A stretch of 5,835 nt of DNA from CAVOBC01 sp963693635 (GCA_963693635.1 CAVOBC010000308.1:1-5835); one strand, 5' to 3'; numbered from the stretch's first letter, positions 1-5,749 are shown. The notes: generated from the letters alone by a model not told the origin. A program made the numbers and translations.

Positions 1-472
1 TGAGCGAAATCTCGAAGGTGTCGCTCGTCTCGGTCAGCTTCAGGACGTACTCCTCGGTCAGGTCTGTGTCTCTGACGAGGTCGTCGTTGTTAAAGTCGCT
101 GCCCATCCAGGAACCCATCATCATTGATGGTGGCACCTTGATGACCTTGTTGATCTTGGGAAAGTAGTTCCACATCTCGCTTTCCTGTTTCAGCGTGCTA
201 ATGCCTCGATCCTTCTTGGGGCCAAGTATGCGGATCAGCATTCGCTCGCGGCCCAGCGTGGCGGAATCCATGGTCAGGGTGCGCTGGTATTGAGGCGTCT
301 CGACGGTCATCTTCATGCGTGCGTCGGACGCGTCGCCGCGATACAGATTATCCACCTCCTCAATGATCTGTTTGGCGCGTTCTGCATTCGACTCCTGCGC
401 CTCAGCAATGCCGCCCAGATACGCAAAGAGGGCCAGTGACGCACACAGGAGAGGTCTCGAGCCGATGATCAT
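1..472 (-). CDS. Outer membrane lipoprotein-sorting (LolA-like, PF17131) protein, C-terminus cut by window edge
   Basis: Reading the minus strand from 472 gives 157 residues running off the left edge. Residues 1-25 form a Sec-type signal peptide, with a hydrophobic core around residues 8-21 and an AEA cleavage box at 23-25, so the product is probably periplasmic. The mature part carries features I associate with the LolA-like 'outer membrane lipoprotein-sorting protein' family: an NLYRG segment (42-46), LIRILGPKK (79-87), WNYFPKINKVIKVP (101-114), and a strongly conserved SWMGSDFNNDDLV block (121-133). Family members are about 250 residues, so roughly 100 residues are missing. In other genomes they often sit beside MMPL/RND-type exporters, so such a gene may follow outside the window. 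I chose the ATG at 472 because a GAGGA lies 6 nt upstream of it. The earlier in-frame ATG at 478 directly abuts that RBS. The family call is firm. The cargo is unknown. Confidence 0.87.
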   Translation of the reverse strand, partial: MIIGSRPLLCASLALFAYLGGIAEAQESNAERAKQIIEEVDNLYRGDASDARMKMTVETPQYQRTLTMDSATLGRERMLIRILGPKKDRGISTLKQESEMWNYFPKINKVIKVPPSMMMGSWMGSDFNNDDLVRDTDLTEEYVLKLTETSDTFEISL

Positions 473-606
473 TCGCATTCCTCGCAGAACTGTTCGTGGA
501 TGCTGACGGGCGAACTTGCGCGCGAGTCGACGGTTGCACGGACGACCCGACGAAGGGGCCGGTGCCGGGCAGGTAGGTGCGACAGGTGGACTTTTTCTGT
601 GGTCAT
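469..606 (-). CDS. Possible small ORF (45 aa) coupled to the LolA-like gene, function unknown
   Basis: An ATG at 606 is preceded at 6 nt by GGAAGAG (613-619). It opens a 45-codon frame whose TGA (471-469) overlaps the chosen start of the LolA-like gene as ATGA. The protein is basic and arginine/histidine-rich in the first half and ends in an acidic, cysteine-containing tail (HEQFCEECE). There is no signal peptide or membrane segment. About two thirds of its third codon positions are G or C, consistent with coding but not decisive in GC-rich DNA. The RBS and the stop/start overlap are the only positive evidence. I recognise no family. It may be a short leader that couples translation into the exported protein, or chance. 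Confidence 0.3.
   Translation of the reverse strand: MTTEKVHLSHLPARHRPLRRVVRATVDSRASSPVSIHEQFCEECE
479..483 (-). promoter_or_regulatory. Ribosome binding site deciding the start of the LolA-like gene
   Basis: On the minus strand GAGGA is followed by 6 nt and then the ATG at 472. The in-frame ATG at 478 would have zero spacing, which argues for the second ATG. Confidence 0.55.
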
Positions 607-628
607 GATCCGCTCTTCCGGTGACTGG

Positions 629-634
629 ATTGTA
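629..634 (-). promoter_or_regulatory. Weak candidate -10 element upstream of the small ORF and LolA-like gene
   Basis: TACAAT on the minus strand matches five of six bases of the sigma70 -10 consensus. It sits about 10 nt upstream of the GGAAGAG RBS of the small ORF. No good -35 hexamer lies 16-18 nt upstream (TTCCTT at 17 nt matches only two of six). It could start a short-leader transcript for the small ORF and the LolA-like gene, which are separated from the SDR by remnant DNA. Confidence 0.22.
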
Positions 635-669
635 CGCCAGCCAGAGACGGCAAGGAATGGTGCCCGGCC

Positions 670-954
670 TCAGTGCATTAGCGATTCACGCAGGCGATCC
701 AGCGTCGAGGTCATCGACACGGCCTGGGCGCGGGGGCGTACCTCGCGACGCTCCGGAAGCGGCGCATCGTTGAAGGTGAGCGGTGCAGTAAATACTCTGT
801 CGCCGGCGGCGTCGACGAAGATCGGGTTGGTGAAAGCGATGGCAGTATTACCCCCCCCCAGGATGACCGGGAAGCTGGATGCGGAACCCCTCACCAGCAC
901 TACATACCAGGTGTCGACCGTGGGGGTGACCTCAAACTGACAGGAAATGGGCTT
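670..954 (-). pseudogene. 5'-truncated C-terminal remnant, possibly of a CehA/McbA-type metallohydrolase
   Basis: An open stretch of 94 codons runs from just after a TGA (957-955) to a TGA at 672-670. It has no credible start: the only candidate is an internal GTG at 900 with no RBS. The translation nevertheless looks like the end of a structured protein. It has a beta-rich FEVTPTVDTWYVVLVRG segment, then IAFTNPIFVDAAGD, then a basic tail. A 'DTWYV..VRG' strand followed by 'TNPIFVD..GD' resembles the C-terminal beta domain of large PHP-like CehA/McbA metallohydrolases. That resemblance is from memory and unconfirmed. Such proteins are several hundred residues long, so the catalytic part is absent. 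The break falls within about 30 nt of the SDR stop codon, suggesting a deletion or recombination junction there. The frame also contains a run of nine G (C9 at 851-859 on the plus strand), and the reading frame looks sensible on both sides of it. Confidence 0.5.
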
Positions 955-965
955 TCAGCACGATG

Positions 966-1664
966 CTAAGGGCTTCGTTGCGGCCGAAGAACGATTTCGG
1001 TCGGGCAACAGTTCGCCGATGCAGACAGTACGTACTCTACGCTGTCTGCCACATCCTCTGTGCGGATCATCTTGCCCGGGTCCATGCCATGGCCGCGGGT
1101 GAGGTCTGTTTCTACAAAGCCGGGCATGATCGTTGATACCTTGATGCCGTGTTCGCGGACGTCTTCGAAGATTGAGCCGCCGAGACCATTCAGGGCGGCC
1201 TTGGAGGCACTGTAGATGCCGGACCCGGCGCTCGAATTTCGCCCGCTGATTGATGAAATGTTGATCACGGCACCGGATCCGCGCGAGATCATGCCGGGCA
1301 GCACCTTTGATGTTAGATAGACGACGGCGTCAAAGTTCACGGCCATGAGGGCTCGCCATGCTGCGAGGTCTGCGTCCTGAATAGCCTGATGCATCCCTGC
1401 CCCGGCGTTGTTGATCAGAATGTCGATTCCGCCGAATTGGTTTTCTGCCATTTCCAGAGCGGTGCTGGCGAATGACTCGTCGGTTAGTTCGCCGCAGTGG
1501 CCCGCGACTTCAACGGATCGGGTGCTGCACTCGGCGACGACAGCGGCCATAGCCTGCGCATCGCGCCCCAGCAGAAACAGGTTGTGACCAAGGTCGGCCA
1601 TGCGGTGAGCCAGCGTTCGACCGATGCCGCGCGTGGCGCCGGTGATCAAAGCAGTCTTGGGCAT
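966..1664 (-). CDS. Short-chain dehydrogenase/reductase (SDR), NAD(P)-dependent
   Basis: This 232-residue classical SDR should be a cytoplasmic enzyme interconverting a hydroxyl and a carbonyl group. The cofactor motif TGATRGIG is at residues 8-15, NNAG at 85-88 and the active-site Asn at 110 (VNF). The catalytic Ser is in NISSISG (137 or 138), with Tyr151 and Lys155 in YSASK, and PGFVETDL follows at 181-188. Arg12 and Arg34 near the nucleotide site suggest a preference for NADP(H). Length is near the lower end for classical SDRs, and the C-terminal CPTEIVLRPQRSP looks like a natural end. The frame stays open to an ATG at 1757, but that start would overlap the upstream gene. The 1664 start has an AGGAAGAG just upstream and places the Rossmann motif at the usual distance from the N-terminus. 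It lies 71 bp behind the CmcJ-family gene and is probably co-transcribed. The substrate is unknown. Confidence 0.94.
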   Translation of the reverse strand: MPKTALITGATRGIGRTLAHRMADLGHNLFLLGRDAQAMAAVVAECSTRSVEVAGHCGELTDESFASTALEMAENQFGGIDILINNAGAGMHQAIQDADLAAWRALMAVNFDAVVYLTSKVLPGMISRGSGAVINISSISGRNSSAGSGIYSASKAALNGLGGSIFEDVREHGIKVSTIMPGFVETDLTRGHGMDPGKMIRTEDVADSVEYVLSASANCCPTEIVLRPQRSP

Positions 1665-1673
1665 GCGAGTTTT

Positions 1674-1681
1674 CTCTTCCT
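1674..1681 (-). promoter_or_regulatory. Ribosome binding site deciding the SDR start
   Basis: AGGAAGAG lies 9 nt before the ATG at 1664 on the minus strand. It supports this start over the longer open frame beginning at 1757, which reaches into the upstream gene. Confidence 0.5.
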
Positions 1682-1735
1682 GATTGGTCGCGGATTGGAT
1701 CGAGGGTCGCTGTCCGGTCCCCGGTGAAGGGCGAC

Positions 1736-2722
1736 CTATGGGTAGATCACCAGACACCGCACTTCGATGCTCAACCGGTCCGGTGCATCTTCGTGGACCG
1801 CAACGTCGTCAAACGCACTGTGGAAACTGAAGGTGCAAGGGCTTGCATCGATGCTGGCATCTGCTGCTTTGCCATCGGTCTGGGCGAGCGCGCCCAGCGA
1901 GTCCCACTGTTTGAGCAGCATCGGTTCGCTGCGTGTTATGTGCGGGTAATAGTAGAAGCGATGTGCGTCCTCGTGTCGGGCAAAATAGTTCTCGCCGATC
2001 CGGTCCTGGTAGTGAATCTCGAACACGACCAGGTCCTCCGGGTTCACGGTCTGTCCGTCACACATCGCCAATGGGTTCAGCTCTACCGGCTGTTCGGCGA
2101 TGCTTCGCCAGACGTTGATGATGGCGAAGCGGCCACCTTCGGCGAGGGCTCGCTCTGCCATGGCGGATGGGATCAGGGGTTCGCCCGGTGGTAACGCGGT
2201 GCGGAAGGTGTCATTGGCCTTGGGCGGGTTGGTCAGGTCTCGCAGTCTCTGTGGCGCGCTGAACAGCGTGTAGTCCCCGTGGACCATCTTCGCGGGTCCC
2301 TGCACCGTCTGGCCGCCTGAAATGCGCATATTGGCGTTCTTGCCCTGAGCTGAACGTAGATTGTGGTCGAAGGCGAAGGCCTGGCCACCGGTAGCGCCCG
2401 CCACCAACTGTTCGCATTCGCGGTAATAGCGGGGGACGACCTGGTTGTTTTCAAAGAAGTCGAGGGACTCGTCTTCCAACGGCGCGTCCAGTATCTCGAA
2501 GCCGTTGTGTTCGCAGGTCTTGCGATTGGCGCCAGTGAACTGACGCGCATCCAGGACGTTGACCTGGAAGGCCTTCGCCGCAACGCCAACGGTTCCACCG
2601 TCGCTACCATCCAGGTCGCGCCGGGTGAACACCTTGCCGTTGCGGTACAGGGACGACTCGGTGGTCCCGTCCAGGTAATTAAACAGTCCGCTGGTGCTGC
2701 TGGAAGTCGCCGTGCCTGCCAT
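1736..2722 (-). CDS. CmcJ/NvfI-family oxidoreductase, putative Fe(II)/2-oxoglutarate oxygenase
   Basis: This 328-residue protein has the layout of the CmcJ/NvfI family. FDHNLRS is at 118-124, VHGDYT at 147-152, RFAIINVWRSI at 198-208 and PLAMCDG at 217-223. An aromatic HRFYYYPHIT block is at 254-263, LLKQWDS at 269-275, FHSAFDD at 300-306 and SIEVRCLVIYP at 318-328. His148, Asp150 and His301 are the candidate iron ligands, and Arg316 or Arg322 is a candidate 2-oxoglutarate anchor. Described relatives include CmcJ (cephamycin 7-methoxylation), the fungal endoperoxide enzyme NvfI and gibberellin desaturase-like proteins. The family therefore hydroxylates, desaturates or peroxidises small molecules. 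I chose the ATG at 2722 because a GAGGA lies 8 nt upstream. The open frame extends to 2938, but those 72 residues are arginine/proline-rich and unlike the family N-terminus. The SDR follows after 71 bp. The family call is firm. Reaction and substrate are unknown. Confidence 0.87.
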   Translation of the reverse strand: MAGTATSSSTSGLFNYLDGTTESSLYRNGKVFTRRDLDGSDGGTVGVAAKAFQVNVLDARQFTGANRKTCEHNGFEILDAPLEDESLDFFENNQVVPRYYRECEQLVAGATGGQAFAFDHNLRSAQGKNANMRISGGQTVQGPAKMVHGDYTLFSAPQRLRDLTNPPKANDTFRTALPPGEPLIPSAMAERALAEGGRFAIINVWRSIAEQPVELNPLAMCDGQTVNPEDLVVFEIHYQDRIGENYFARHEDAHRFYYYPHITRSEPMLLKQWDSLGALAQTDGKAADASIDASPCTFSFHSAFDDVAVHEDAPDRLSIEVRCLVIYP

Positions 2723-2730
2723 CTGTCTGG

Positions 2731-2735
2731 TCCTC
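2731..2735 (-). promoter_or_regulatory. Ribosome binding site deciding the CmcJ-family start
   Basis: GAGGA is followed by 8 nt and then the ATG at 2722 on the minus strand. This makes the extra 72 codons of upstream open frame unnecessary. Confidence 0.6.
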
Positions 2736-2884
2736 GGTCGCGAATGTTCGTGAAAACGGACGCGACAGGGTTGTGTCGAGTCGCGGGGTATGGGCATTCC
2801 GCCGGCCTCTATTCCCGAAGAGGCGAAACACATCAACCGACGGCAGTATACCGGCAACGATGGCACGAAAACGCTCGAGCCCTG

Positions 2885-2917
2885 ATGGGCGCATTCGCCG
2901 CGTGGCGGCGCACCCAT
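2885..2917. terminator. GC-rich imperfect hairpin downstream of GST
   Basis: ATGGG (2885-2889) pairs with CCCAT (2913-2917), and CGCCGC (2897-2902) pairs with GCGGCG (2906-2911) around a GTG loop, with an asymmetric internal loop between the two stems. The structure lies about 60-90 nt past the GST stop. The T-tract (TTTT at 2917-2920) is on the plus-strand side, so it is not a canonical intrinsic terminator for the minus-strand GST transcript. It could still act as an attenuating or mRNA-stabilising structure. Confidence 0.25.
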
Positions 2918-2974
2918 TTTGCCCTGGGTTGGCCGCACATCGGGCCTTCACCCCGACCGACCCACACACGCTCA

Positions 2975-3607
2975 CTACCACTTGAGCACGGCTTGCGCGG
3001 CTGGTCGCGCGCGATAGCGCTCGTCCCAGGCACGCAGCCGTGGGCGATCACCAAACAGATCCACTTCGACGAAACGCATGAACTGTAGCGACGCCTGCAT
3101 GGTGCAATCGGCGATGGAAGCGCGTTCCCCAAGGAACAGTGGCCGACCATCGCTGAGCAGATTCTCCAGATACTCCAGTGGCTTCTGCAGGGCGTTCAGC
3201 AATTGCCTGGCTTTCTCCGGGTCAGGTGGCAGACCCAACGGCGAATTTGTTGCGTGTCCGTAGCCGCCCATCGGGCCGGCAACGCGTATGTCGATGATGC
3301 GCTCTACATCCCGCGCCAGACCTTTCTGTTCAGCGGTCCCGGTGAGCAGCGTTTCCTCAGGGAATTTGTCTTCCAGATACCCAATGACCGCTAACGACTC
3401 AACAATGTACGAGCCGTCGTCCAGCTCAAGCACGGGCAGGGACCCGAATGGGTTACGGGCCAGATGCTCGGACTCGTGGTTGTGGCGTTTTACCGTGTTG
3501 ATGGTGATCTGCTCGATGCCCATGTCCACGCCCAGTTGTGCGCGCTCGGCGATGTACAGCATGACCTTGGTGGGGTTGGGCGCCAGCGCGACCTTGTAGA
3601 GTTTCAT
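2975..3607 (-). CDS. Glutathione S-transferase family protein
   Basis: This 210-residue protein has the two-domain cytosolic GST fold. The N-terminal thioredoxin-like domain spans about 1-80, beginning MKLYKV. NPFGSLPVLELDDG (52-65) contains the cis-proline Pro58, and Glu70-Ser71 (VES) binds the glutathione gamma-glutamyl group. The helical C-terminal domain spans about 90-205, and its N-capping motif SIAD (164-167) ends at Asp167. The catalytic-loop region reads APNPTKV (9-15), without an obvious Ser, Cys or Tyr nucleophile at the usual site. Asn11 may take that role. Members conjugate glutathione to electrophiles, cleave ethers or isomerise substrates. Its start codon overlaps the stop of the LLM oxidoreductase gene (TGATG), implying translational coupling and a shared pathway. 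Family confidence is high. The subclass is not assigned. Confidence 0.93.
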   Translation of the reverse strand: MKLYKVALAPNPTKVMLYIAERAQLGVDMGIEQITINTVKRHNHESEHLARNPFGSLPVLELDDGSYIVESLAVIGYLEDKFPEETLLTGTAEQKGLARDVERIIDIRVAGPMGGYGHATNSPLGLPPDPEKARQLLNALQKPLEYLENLLSDGRPLFLGERASIADCTMQASLQFMRFVEVDLFGDRPRLRAWDERYRARPAAQAVLKW

Positions 3608-3609
3608 CA
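3605..3609 (-). promoter_or_regulatory. TGATG stop/start overlap coupling LLM oxidoreductase to GST
   Basis: The LLM stop TGA (3609-3607) and the GST start ATG (3607-3605) share one base. Such overlaps allow terminating ribosomes to reinitiate and usually mark genes of one operon with matched expression. Confidence 0.75.
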
Positions 3610-4644
3610 GAGTTGATCCATGATTTCGACGATTTGTTCGAGTAATTCAAAGCGCGCCGGTCCCAACGGCCCCGAGCCATCCAGGCCAAGCTTCAGCGTT
3701 GTAACGCCCGCGTCGCGATAGATCCGCAGCCGGTCGCGCACCATCTCGGCCGTTCCCAGTGCCTGGAACTTCGTGATCATTGCGTCGGGTACGCGGCTGG
3801 CAGCTTCTTCGCGTTTACCGTCGATCCACAGGGACTGGATCGCCCGCGCATCGTCTTCGAAGCCGGCTCGCTTGAAGGCGTCATTGTAAAAGTTGGTGGT
3901 GGCCGAGCCCATGCCGCCCATATTAAAGGCAACGGCGGGGCGGCGTTTTTCGATCATGCCTTCCACGTCGTCACCGATCTCGATGCGAGCCGAGACACAT
4001 AGATCGATGTCATGCAGGCTTCGACCGGCCTTCTGCGCACCCTCGCGGATGAACGCGAAGTGCGCCTCGGGGTGGTCGGGAGAGAACGAAGTCCCGAGCC
4101 AGCCGTTGGCGGCCTCGCCGGTGTATTTCAGCGAGTTCGGGCCAAGGGTCGCGAGGTAAATCGGAACCTCTGCCGGCTCGTGAACAATGCGAATGGACTT
4201 GCCTTCGCTATCGGGTAGCGGAAGCTGGAACACCCGACCCTCGTAGGTCACTTTCTCGCCAGCGAAGATCAATCGGCAGATCTCGGCAGTCTCGCGCAGT
4301 CGGGAGAGTGCCGGGTTGTAGCGCACGCCGTGCAGGCCCTCGACCACCTGCGGACCGCTGGCGCCGAGCCCGAGGATGAATCGCCCGCCGGTCATATCGT
4401 GCAGCGTCAGCGCAGTCATTGCGGTCATAGCGGGTGTTCTCGCAGTGACCTGCATGATCCCCGTGCCCAGCTTGATCGTATGGGTCTTGTCGGCAAGGTA
4501 AGCCAGCGGCGTGGCCGCGTCGCTCCACCAGGCCTCACCGCAGTAGGCCGCGGACACGCCCAGGCGCTCTGCATGCTGCACCCACGATGTGATGAGCGCC
4601 AGGTTCTCCGGGTGCACGCGGCCAATCTCGATTGCGAGCCTCAT
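3607..4644 (-). CDS. LLM-class (luciferase-like) oxidoreductase, probably F420- or FMN-dependent
   Basis: This 345-residue protein is a complete bacterial luciferase-like TIM-barrel oxidoreductase (PF00296). Residues 1-45 hold the first strands, including the GEAWWSDA segment (36-43). IKLGTGIMQVTARTP (57-71) is followed by TLHDMTGGRFILGLGASGP (80-98), the family signature around the flavin or deazaflavin phosphate site. EVPIYLATLGPNSLKYTGEAANGWLG (159-184) is the second conserved block. The short-loop, GLGASGP-type signature is frequent in proteins annotated as F420-dependent, but sequence alone does not separate F420 from FMN. The ATG at 4644 has an AGGA 6-7 nt upstream (AGGAAAGTAATG). It is the first gene after a 214-bp gap and is coupled to the GST. 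It may reduce or oxygenate the cassette's substrate before glutathione chemistry, which is inference. Confidence 0.92.
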   Translation of the reverse strand: MRLAIEIGRVHPENLALITSWVQHAERLGVSAAYCGEAWWSDAATPLAYLADKTHTIKLGTGIMQVTARTPAMTAMTALTLHDMTGGRFILGLGASGPQVVEGLHGVRYNPALSRLRETAEICRLIFAGEKVTYEGRVFQLPLPDSEGKSIRIVHEPAEVPIYLATLGPNSLKYTGEAANGWLGTSFSPDHPEAHFAFIREGAQKAGRSLHDIDLCVSARIEIGDDVEGMIEKRRPAVAFNMGGMGSATTNFYNDAFKRAGFEDDARAIQSLWIDGKREEAASRVPDAMITKFQALGTAEMVRDRLRIYRDAGVTTLKLGLDGSGPLGPARFELLEQIVEIMDQL

Positions 4645-4718
4645 TACTTTCCTAGTTTCCTTTATCAGTGTCCTTATCCGCTATTCCCTCCCAAGTTTGG
4701 AAGAACAACAACCCGATC

Positions 4719-4734
4719 CGAAGCAAGGGCTTCG
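4719..4734. other. Perfect 6-bp hairpin with 4-nt loop
   Basis: CGAAGC, loop AAGG, GCTTCG. On the minus strand it is followed by a GT-rich segment (GATCGGGTTGTTGTTCTT) rather than a clean T-tract. It could be a weak terminator of the amidohydrolase transcript or a leader structure for the LLM-GST mRNA. Confidence 0.25.
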
Positions 4735-4787
4735 TTCGAGACATCCACCTCTGCAACCGCTACGTTAATCCCATAGGTACCGACTTA

Positions 4788-4819
4788 AACCATGAAATAC
4801 CAGAACCATGAAATACCAG
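4788..4819. repeat. Exact 16-bp tandem duplication (two copies)
   Basis: AACCATGAAATACCAG occurs twice back to back (4788-4803 and 4804-4819) with no mismatch. The copies lie in noncoding DNA 40-70 bp past the amidohydrolase stop. The identity suggests a recent slippage or duplication event, or a pair of protein-binding sites upstream of the LLM-GST genes. Confidence 0.85.
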
Positions 4820-4824
4820 AATCA

Positions 4825-4844
4825 CTGAACTGTTTGGCGTTCAG
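4825..4844 (-). terminator. Weak hairpin just after the amidohydrolase-like gene
   Basis: CTGAAC and GTTCAG form a 6-bp stem around an 8-nt loop, starting 14 nt past the stop codon. The stem is short, not GC-rich and lacks a following T-tract, so it is at best a weak transcription-end or mRNA-protecting structure. Confidence 0.22.
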
Positions 4845-4858
4845 CACCGCATCATCGT

Positions 4859-5749
4859 TCAACTGTCAGGACTGAGCATGTCTTCCAGACCGTAGACACG
4901 AGCAGCATTACCGGAAAGAAACGGCTGCCAGGTCTCGTCCCGGAGCGGTAAGTCGTCCAGTTCACTGAAGATTCGGTCGTAGGTCAGGGTGGGGAAGTAT
5001 CCGGTGAACATGACTTTCTCCCGGCCTCTTGTATTGGCGAATTCAAGCACGTCGCGAGGATAGTATTTAGGTGCAAAGGCTGAAGTGCAGTAATAGAGGT
5101 TGGGCCATTTGAGCATGAGTTTGCAGCACAGGGCGGTCCAGGGCTCACCCCCGTGTCGCATTACGATCTTCAATTCTGGGAAGAACCAGGCTATCTCATC
5201 CAGCAAGCCCGGATGCTGCCCCTTATAGGGCACCCGCGGACCGGGAACACCCACAAACACGTTGATCGGAATATCAAGCTCTACGCATTTTGCGTAGATC
5301 GGATACCACTTCTTGTCGTCGAGTGGTACCTGGGGGTTGATAAAACTTGCGGCGACCGTGCATGACTTAACGTTCTTGTGCAGTTTGACCGTCCGTTCCA
5401 GCGCTCTCACCGCATCCATGCCGTGATTCGCATCAACACTCACGTCACCGATAAAGCGGTTCGGATACGCCTCGAAGAGCTTAACTGCACCCTCCGGTTC
5501 CTCTGGATTTACCGACACCTGCGCGACAGCGACGTTGTGGCGAGTCATGAGTGCAACGACCTTTTCCGAATCACCGGCCACGTCGTAGTCACCACCACCT
5601 TTGAACATGTACCCGATCGGGCTGGCTCCTCGGGATTCACCCGGTGCCTTCCGGGCAAGGGATGCGATACCGGGCGTTACCACATTTGTCTGGCTGGTCG
5701 GCAGCATCATCATCAGATCGATTGCGGGGATGTCTTGTGGTCTTGGCAT
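4859..5749 (-). CDS. Amidohydrolase-2-like (PF04909-type) protein lacking most metal ligands
   Basis: This 296-residue TIM-barrel protein resembles the ACMSD/2-pyrone-4,6-dicarboxylate lactonase type of amidohydrolase. Recognisable parts are AIDLMMMLP (9-17), GYMFKGGGDYD (46-56), INVFVGVPGP (162-171), HPGLLDEIAWFFPELKIVMRHGGEPW (179-204), KVMFTGYFP (245-253) and a C-terminal NAARVYGL (281-288). The usual N-terminal H-x-H is replaced by LMMM after Asp11. The strand that normally carries the next His reads INVFVG. The usual terminal F-G-S-D-Y-P is FTGYFP, so the catalytic Asp is missing. Only His199 of the HGG motif remains obvious. I recall that some proteobacterial and actinobacterial homologues share these changes, so it may be a clade with altered or no metal chemistry rather than a damaged gene. 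The start at 5749 has AAGGA 7 nt upstream. Fold call is good. Catalysis is unknown. Confidence 0.83.
   Translation of the reverse strand: MPRPQDIPAIDLMMMLPTSQTNVVTPGIASLARKAPGESRGASPIGYMFKGGGDYDVAGDSEKVVALMTRHNVAVAQVSVNPEEPEGAVKLFEAYPNRFIGDVSVDANHGMDAVRALERTVKLHKNVKSCTVAASFINPQVPLDDKKWYPIYAKCVELDIPINVFVGVPGPRVPYKGQHPGLLDEIAWFFPELKIVMRHGGEPWTALCCKLMLKWPNLYYCTSAFAPKYYPRDVLEFANTRGREKVMFTGYFPTLTYDRIFSELDDLPLRDETWQPFLSGNAARVYGLEDMLSPDS

Larger units (their letters stand above)
2723..2974. other. Intergenic gap between GST and CmcJ-family genes
   Basis: This 252-bp stretch is the longest gene-free interval in the window. It is open on the minus strand in the frame of the downstream gene, but the translation has no family-like features. 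It holds the GC-rich hairpin at 2885-2917 and a TATACT hexamer (2845-2850) without a matching -35. The distance suggests that the CmcJ-family and SDR pair may have its own promoter here. Confidence 0.5.
4645..4858. other. Intergenic gap between amidohydrolase-like and LLM genes
   Basis: This 214-bp stretch is AT-richer than its neighbours and has no plausible gene. It contains the 16-bp tandem duplication and two short hairpins annotated separately. I could not find a convincing -35/-10 pair for the LLM gene, so whether it has its own promoter or depends on read-through from the amidohydrolase is open. Confidence 0.5.

Noticed and set aside
500..940. Long plus-strand open frame of 146 codons
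   Set aside because: Its translation is arginine/serine-rich without motifs. It is antisense to the remnant and the small ORF, whose translations look more protein-like.
1665..1757. N-terminal extension of the SDR frame to an ATG at 1757
   Set aside because: It would overlap the upstream gene and add 31 low-complexity residues before a Rossmann motif that is already correctly placed from the ATG at 1664.
2845..2850. TATACT as a promoter -10 for the CmcJ-family gene
   Set aside because: No acceptable -35 hexamer occurs 16-18 bp upstream and no extended -10 TG is present.
2723..2938. N-terminal extension of the CmcJ-family frame to an ATG at 2938
   Set aside because: The extra 72 residues are arginine/proline-rich, unlike the family, and a clear RBS precedes the ATG at 2722.
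1724..3088. Plus-strand open frames opposite the CmcJ-family gene (156 and 241 codons)
   Set aside because: They mirror a well-conserved minus-strand gene and show no recognisable domain. Typical antisense shadows of GC-rich coding DNA.
5704..5715. CAT triplet repeat as a microsatellite
   Set aside because: It is only a few triplets long and encodes the Met run of the amidohydrolase-like protein in frame.
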